Assembly (NCBI RefSeq): GCF_001280125.1
Contig: NZ_LGEG01000251.1
Location: 7,839-71,838 of the forward strand
Length of the DNA: 64,000 bases
From: Streptomyces sp. NRRL F-6492
GTDB taxonomy: Bacteria > Actinomycetota > Actinomycetes > Streptomycetales > Streptomycetaceae
Direction of reading: 5' to 3'
The position numbers were made by a program, and so were the translations under genes. Positions 60,348 to 64,000 of this stretch are shown piece after piece (positions within the stretch are counted from its first letter, which is position 1; the number at the start of each line of letters is the position of its first letter). Below the pieces are notes generated by a model, which saw only the letters and a program-made list of their open reading frames with translations, did not search any database and was not told where the DNA came from.

Positions 60348-60672
60348 TCAAGCCACGGTCAGGCGAAGGCCGAGATCCGCCGTGCCGAGGCCGGCGAGGT
60401 CGCTGTTGCGCTCGTCCCACCGGCCGGAACGCAGGTCGTCACCGAGGCTTCGCACCGCCCGCTGCTCGGCCTCCGGCCCGATCCTCGTCCACACCGACAT
60501 CGCACGGCGCACGTGATCCTCCAGGTACGCCCCCGGTACGCCTCGAACGATCTGTCGGCGCAGCCCCACGGGACGAGAACCGGCTCGGCGCGGACGCCGA
60601 TCGCGTCGGCCGTCCCCGCAGGGGAGGGAGACTCCGAGAGGACGCCGGCGAACTCGGGCAGGTAGCCGACGG
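60348..60672 (-). pseudogene. SAM-dependent methyltransferase, C-terminal remnant
   Basis: Two frames give the tail of a class-I methyltransferase: FAGVLSESPSPAGTADAIGV with RAEPVLVPWGCADRSFEAYR in one, then PGAYLEDHVRRAMSVWTRIG, PEAEQRAVRSLGDDLRSGRW and DERNSDLAGLGTADLGLRLT ending at the stop 60348 in another. The pattern VPW-C-D...F-A-Y-x-R...AYL...V-R-x-x-x-S...D-L-x-S-G-x-W matches many Streptomyces methyltransferases. The SAM-binding N-terminus is missing. Confidence 0.55.
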
Positions 60673-60744
60673 CCGGGGTCGTCCTTGTTGGTGTCCACCG
60701 ACCTCCGCAAGGGCAACCCCGGCCCAAGGCCTGTCCGGTGGGTC

Positions 60745-61035
60745 GAGTGACTCGTGTGCGGATCGATCGTCCGACCTCCGTGGAGCGGGATCATCTCCCG
60801 GATGCCGAGTGGGCTCTGTCGGAACCACACCCTCCGAGGAACTGCGAACAGGGCGGACGCTGGCAGTGTCATCGCAGGTGGCAAGCGGACGGAACGCGGC
60901 AGAAGGCCCTGCGGCCCGCCCGTGCCCACACCACGGCTCAAAAACCTTCGAGCCGTGGCAACCCGCCACGACAAGAGGGGTTACGTCGCTCACGGCACGG
61001 TCACCGTCGCCGCGATCCGGCTGCGGCTTCACCCG
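60745..61035 (+). mobile_element. IS5-type transposase remnant, internally deleted
   Basis: An N-terminal piece (ERDHLPDAEWALSEPHPPRN then CEQGGRWQCHR, cf. the D-L-T-D-A-E-W opening of IS5-family transposases) is followed in another register by a C-terminal piece (LKNLRAVATRHDKRGYVAHG then TVTVAAIRLRLHP, cf. A-T-R-x-D-K-R). The whole DDE core between them is gone. It is not functional. Confidence 0.6.
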
Positions 61036-61067
61036 CAGGAGGCGGCCGAGCCGCTGTCGGATTCGCC

Positions 61068-61792
61068 TTACCGCATGGCCGGACGGTTGGCGGATGTGTA
61101 CTCGTCCGCGACCTTGAAGACGCTGGCGCGGCCCGGGCATCCCGCATGACCGAAAAGGTGGGAGAGTCCGTCGGCGAGCGCCTCCTTCTCCTCGCTAACG
61201 GCCATCTCGTACATCCACTTGCCGGTTCCGGTGAGTCACTCGGCGGCCGCCGGGCGCAGGTCGCGGCGCTCGACGTCACCCATGTCCCAGTCCCGGGTCG
61301 CGGAGTACCGCCCGTAGTCGCCGATGGCGATCGTGACCTTTGCGGCGCAGTGGGGGCAGGCCAACGCGTAGGAGTCGTCCTTGAAGTCGCCCAGGGCCGC
61401 CGCCCAGTGGTACTCCTCCTCGGCCGAGAGCAGGGCGCGGAAGGGCACGGGGAGTCGGTCGGCCGCGACCGCAGGTGTCGGTTCAGCACTCCGCGGAACT
61501 GCGCGACGGCGCCGGCGCGGTCCGCCAAGGGATCGTCGCAGCCGTGGTGCCCGGCCGCGCGCTCGAGGATCTCCCCCGCCAGGGCGCGCGCCTGCGCATG
61601 ACGAGACGCAAGGCGCACCAGGCGAGGCAACGCGGCGAAACCGGCCGGGGAGACCAGGTCATGCTCAAGAACGAGCCGCCGTCCCAGCTCCTTCCACGCG
61701 TCCGCGTCGGCACCGTGCTCGACCCGTTCCAAGAACTCCGGAACACGATCCACCTCGAACCGGTAGTCACGCGTCTGCGTCCGGTCCACCAC
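61068..61792 (-). pseudogene. Hypothetical gene with a frameshift and a nonsense codon
   Basis: Three conserved-looking pieces line up in order. TRDYRFEVDRVPEFLERVEH to DDPLADRAGAVAQFRGVLNR is read from GTG 61792. After a one-base shift near 61470, VAADRLPVPFRALLSAEEEY and ALACPHCAAKVTIAIGDYGR follow up to RRDLRPAAAE. After an in-frame TGA (61236-61238), LTGTGKWMYEMAVSEEKEAL and GHAGCPGRASVFKVADEYTS continue to a stop at 61068. The intact protein would have about 240 residues and a C-x-x-C. I do not recognise the family. Confidence 0.55.
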
Positions 61793-62154
61793 TCCGGCGT
61801 TGAACCTTCCCCGGGTGCCCGGAGGCGAGCCGGTCTTGCGGCTCGGTAGTGACGGCACCTCCGAGCGACCCGTCGGGCACCCCTCAGCTCCTGTCCGGTC
61901 GATCATGCTGCTCGTCGAGGTGCTCGCCCGGCGTCAGGCCCCGGGGCATGGACGCCGACCACCATGCGCGGGGCACTCCGATCGCCGATCATGCCGTGAG
62001 GACGCCCAGCGGGCCCGCTGGAAGCACGCCGATCGATCCGTTACCGCAGATCAGAGCCTTCACAACCCGGCCGGCGGCCAGCGCAGACCAGGTGCGGTGC
62101 GCGGGTGTGCACGGGCATCGGAAGGTGCGGTTCCGAAGGTGTGATGATGAGACG
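61793..62154. other. Intergenic or decayed stretch
   Basis: About 360 bp without a convincing gene between a broken hypothetical gene and the 233-residue gene. GC and codon bias are lower than in neighbours. Open frames here run into 62155 without a start. Confidence 0.3.
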
Positions 62155-62856
62155 ATGGAGCCTTCCGAGCCGTTCAACGTCCTTTCCCTTCGTCATGTCC
62201 CCGCGGGTCCGGGGTCATGGCGATCGGCGGCGCGGATCCGCTCGTTGGTCGACGGGGTGGACGTCGTGGAGACGATCCACCCCGACAGCGATTCGAGCCT
62301 CTTTCACGAGATGCTGATCGGCCCGCCCGAAACGTGGCCGCTGAGGGCCGGCGGCGAACCGCGGCGGGTCGAGCTGTCGAGCAACTACTGCGACACCGGT
62401 TGCTGCGGGGGCGTCTTCGTGACCATCGAGCGGTCTGGTGGTCTGGTGGTGTGGACGTGGGAGAACACGGACGACATCCGGGTGCCGCTGCCGCCGGACT
62501 CCCACTTCGACGCCGACCGGTACGACGCCGAGCTGGACCGTTTCGTCGCCGATCACAGCTGGGAAGAGCCGGTCGACACCGCCGCACGCCTCTTGGCCCG
62601 GGAACTGGTCGCCCTCGACTGGCACCGGCGATGGAACTGCCTGACCCCGCCCCGGGGCTTTGGCGTCTCGGTCGGCGACCGCGGCGAGGAGGCCCACGTC
62701 ACGATGCGGTTCCGCGTCGAGGATTCGCTCCTCTCGACGGCGTTCCGCCACTACACCGTGTCCGTCACCGGGAACGAACCCGTCGAGAACCAGGTCCGCC
62801 GGTTCGCCGAACACATCGATACCTCCGACCCGCGCTCGACCGCACAACACGGCTGA
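62155..62856 (+). CDS. Conserved hypothetical protein
   Basis: A 233-residue soluble protein. Features: VLSLRHVPAGPGSWRSAARI, DGVDVVETIHPDSDSSLFHE, VELSSNYCDTGCCGGVFVTI with three cysteines (C-x-x-x-C-C), VVWTWENTDDIRVPLPPDSH, FDADRYDAELDRFVADHSWE and VENQVRRFAEHIDTSDPRST. The family is not one I can name; the mix of strands and the W-x-W-E-N-T pattern recall Streptomyces immunity-like or TIR-associated hypotheticals, but that is a guess. The ATG at 62155 lacks a clear ribosome site. It seems intact in a region full of remnants. Confidence 0.6.
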   Translation: MEPSEPFNVLSLRHVPAGPGSWRSAARIRSLVDGVDVVETIHPDSDSSLFHEMLIGPPETWPLRAGGEPRRVELSSNYCDTGCCGGVFVTIERSGGLVVWTWENTDDIRVPLPPDSHFDADRYDAELDRFVADHSWEEPVDTAARLLARELVALDWHRRWNCLTPPRGFGVSVGDRGEEAHVTMRFRVEDSLLSTAFRHYTVSVTGNEPVENQVRRFAEHIDTSDPRSTAQHG

Positions 62857-63079
62857 TCCGCTGCCGGACCGCTGAGCCCGGTGGCAAGATCCGGCAATCA
62901 GGACCCGGGCGACGGCTCGACACCGCTCGCACCACCCCCGCACCCGCGGGGTGTTCCGCTCACCGCGCCAGACGGCACATTGACCGGCCGGCGTGGTGGA
63001 CTTGTCGACGGCGGCCTTGGCGCCGGATTCCTCCCCTGCCTTGCAGTCATTGCGCGGTTCCCGGCCAACGGCCAAGCCC

Positions 63080-63262
63080 GCGACAGCATGGGCGGCCGCC
63101 CCGCCGGCTTCGACAAGGCGATCTGCGAGCGCAGGACCGAAGTCGAGCGAACGATCAACGCGCCGAAGAACTCCCGGACCGTGGCCACGAGATTCGGCAA
63201 GCGCCCACATCTTCCACGGCACCGCCACGCTCGCCTCGATCAGGCTCTGGCTCCGCCCATGA
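63080..63262 (+). mobile_element. IS5-type transposase C-terminal remnant
   Basis: GGRPAGFDKAICERRTEVER then TINAPKNSRTVATRFGKR, and after a one-base shift HIFHGTATLASIRLWLRP. This is the standard end of an IS5-family transposase (N-E-V-E-R-x-I-N-x-x-K-N...A-T-R-x-D-K-R...A-S-x-x-x-W-L-R). Both the upstream part of the gene and the frame are lost. Confidence 0.65.
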
Positions 63263-63368
63263 TCTCTCTCGGGTCTAGGCACTGTCCGGCGGATCATGTG
63301 ATCACTAGGATCCAGGGGCGTCCGTTCCCCGTTGGTCAGTGCCGAGGGACTGGGTGGATGCGGCAGTG

Positions 63369-63785
63369 ATGAGCGATGCGGACCGGTGCTTCCCGCAGCG
63401 GACGGAGAAGGGGGGGCCTGTGGGGGGTCGGCGGCTGCACGGGGGGCTCGGGGCGGCAGTGGCACTGCTGCTCGCGATATCCGCTGCCATGCTTCTGGGG
63501 AGGTCGTGGACCGCCTGCGACATGGGGGTGAACAACGCGGCCAACGGTGGTTTCCTGCTGTGGCTGTTCATCCCGGGTCTCTGGACGGTCCTGCTGCTGG
63601 TCTGGGTCACGATGGGCGCCTTCCTGGGGAACCGTCCCCTTTTCCAGGCCTTGGCTCTCGCGGTGACACTGCTGGGTGTTGTCTGGTGCGCCATCTCGAT
63701 CTTCTGGGAGGGCGCCGCCACCCCTCCGTGCCCCAGCGGCATGCCCCCATGGTGGCCGAGCTTCCTCCCCGCCCCGGGATTCTGA
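63369..63785 (+). CDS. Three-helix membrane protein
   Basis: A 138-residue protein with a polar N-terminus (MSDADRCFPQRTEKGGPVGG) and three hydrophobic helices (LGAAVALLLAISAAMLLGRS, FLLWLFIPGLWTVLLLVWVT, LFQALALAVTLLGVVWCAIS), then a short Pro/Trp-rich tail. No named family recognised. ATG 63369 (or the adjacent GTG 63366) lacks a strong ribosome site. Confidence 0.55.
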   Translation: MSDADRCFPQRTEKGGPVGGRRLHGGLGAAVALLLAISAAMLLGRSWTACDMGVNNAANGGFLLWLFIPGLWTVLLLVWVTMGAFLGNRPLFQALALAVTLLGVVWCAISIFWEGAATPPCPSGMPPWWPSFLPAPGF

Positions 63786-63803
63786 AAGACCGGTCCCGGC
63801 ATT

Positions 63804-64000
63804 TCACGGCTTGAGCCAGAGGCGAACTGCTGCTGCGGTGTTCTTGAGGCGGTTGATGGTCCACTCGACCTCGTTGCGGCGCCGGGCGAGCAGCCGAACA
63901 ACGGCGCGAGCTGCCGCATCGTGGGGTTCGTCCGGTAGTACACGGCCACCAGCAGCACCCGGTCCGGCAGCGGCAGACACCACGGCCGGCCACCACCCGG
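63804..64000 (-). mobile_element. IS5-type transposase, internal deletion, cut by window edge
   Basis: Reading leftward from the edge, the N-terminal part LPLPDRVLLVAVYYRTNPTM then RQLAPLFGCS stops near 63887 and is joined out of frame to the C-terminal end RRRNEVEWTINRLKNTAAAV then RLWLKP and a stop at 63804. The catalytic core is deleted. The element is oriented opposite to the other two remnants. Confidence 0.65.

Noticed and set aside
63265..63310. tRNA or attachment site at the GC-poor stretch near an IS remnant
   Set aside because: No cloverleaf could be drawn; the stretch is better read as a possible insertion-sequence end.
1..64000. rRNA or tRNA genes
   Set aside because: No rRNA-like stretch or convincing tRNA cloverleaf was found by eye on either strand.

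Overview
The window is high-GC actinobacterial chromosome, almost certainly from Streptomyces. Third codon positions are nearly all G or C, GTG starts are frequent, genes often overlap by ATGA or GTGA, and the gene content is typical: xylA/xylB, lutABC, duplicated ROK regulators, secreted ricin-lectin enzymes, an ebo-type operon and MEDS/ATPase signalling proteins. Decayed genes and IS5-type fragments crowd the two flanks, mainly 1-2.1 kb and 55-64 kb, which suggests a chromosome arm.

Layout. 0-6.5 kb: the 5' end of a ketosynthase-III-like gene, a phosphopantetheinyl transferase, a back-to-back pair of broken genes (an MFS exporter and a DsbA-like oxidoreductase), opcA, DoxX, an M20 dipeptidase and two small membrane proteins. 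6.5-12.3 kb: a WGR-domain protein with its coupled partner, a ROK regulator divergent from an HxlR regulator that is coupled to a ketopantoate-reductase-like gene, and a frameshifted orphan. 12.4-18.4 kb: divergent xylB and xylA around a 21-bp XylR-like palindrome, then the lactate utilisation operon lutABC. 18.4-23.7 kb: small membrane proteins, an acyl-CoA oxidase-like enzyme, a DedA-type protein and a YbdK-type ligase. 23.7-31.4 kb: three large secreted sugar-active proteins that share almost identical ricin-type lectin tails (ThuA/DUF1080, GSDH/PKD/CBM6 and PA14/GSDH).

31.6-46.9 kb is the most coherent block. It holds a ROK regulator, a 200-bp array of eight 25-bp palindromic repeats, a ribose-type ABC importer (ATPase, permease, Tat-lipoprotein binding protein), a Gfo/Idh/MocA dehydrogenase and a sugar isomerase. 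These are followed by seven tightly coupled genes: a divergent myo-inositol-phosphate-synthase homologue, a UbiA-type (SCO3242-like) prenyltransferase, a TIM-barrel isomerase, EboA, EboB (TatD-like), EboE and EboF (phosphodiesterase-like). The block reads as a regulated sugar or cyclitol uptake and oxidation set placed directly upstream of an ebo-type pathway in which the usual dehydroquinate-synthase-like EboD is replaced by an inositol-phosphate-synthase-like cyclase. Its product is unknown, and it is my best candidate for an undescribed system.

47-56.8 kb: a membrane metallophosphoesterase, a Cys-rich protein with a small secreted partner, a large SUKH-type protein, an MBL hydrolase divergent from a GlxA-type regulator, an aldehyde dehydrogenase, a 5'-truncated GH43-ricin gene and an isochorismatase-like hydrolase. 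57-64 kb: a PP2C phosphatase stub, a coupled MEDS-STAS / MEDS-HATPase pair, and then mostly wreckage (ClC channel, methyltransferase, an unknown gene with a nonsense codon, and three separate IS5-type transposase remnants) with two apparently intact hypothetical genes. All functions are inferred from reading motifs; no database search was run.
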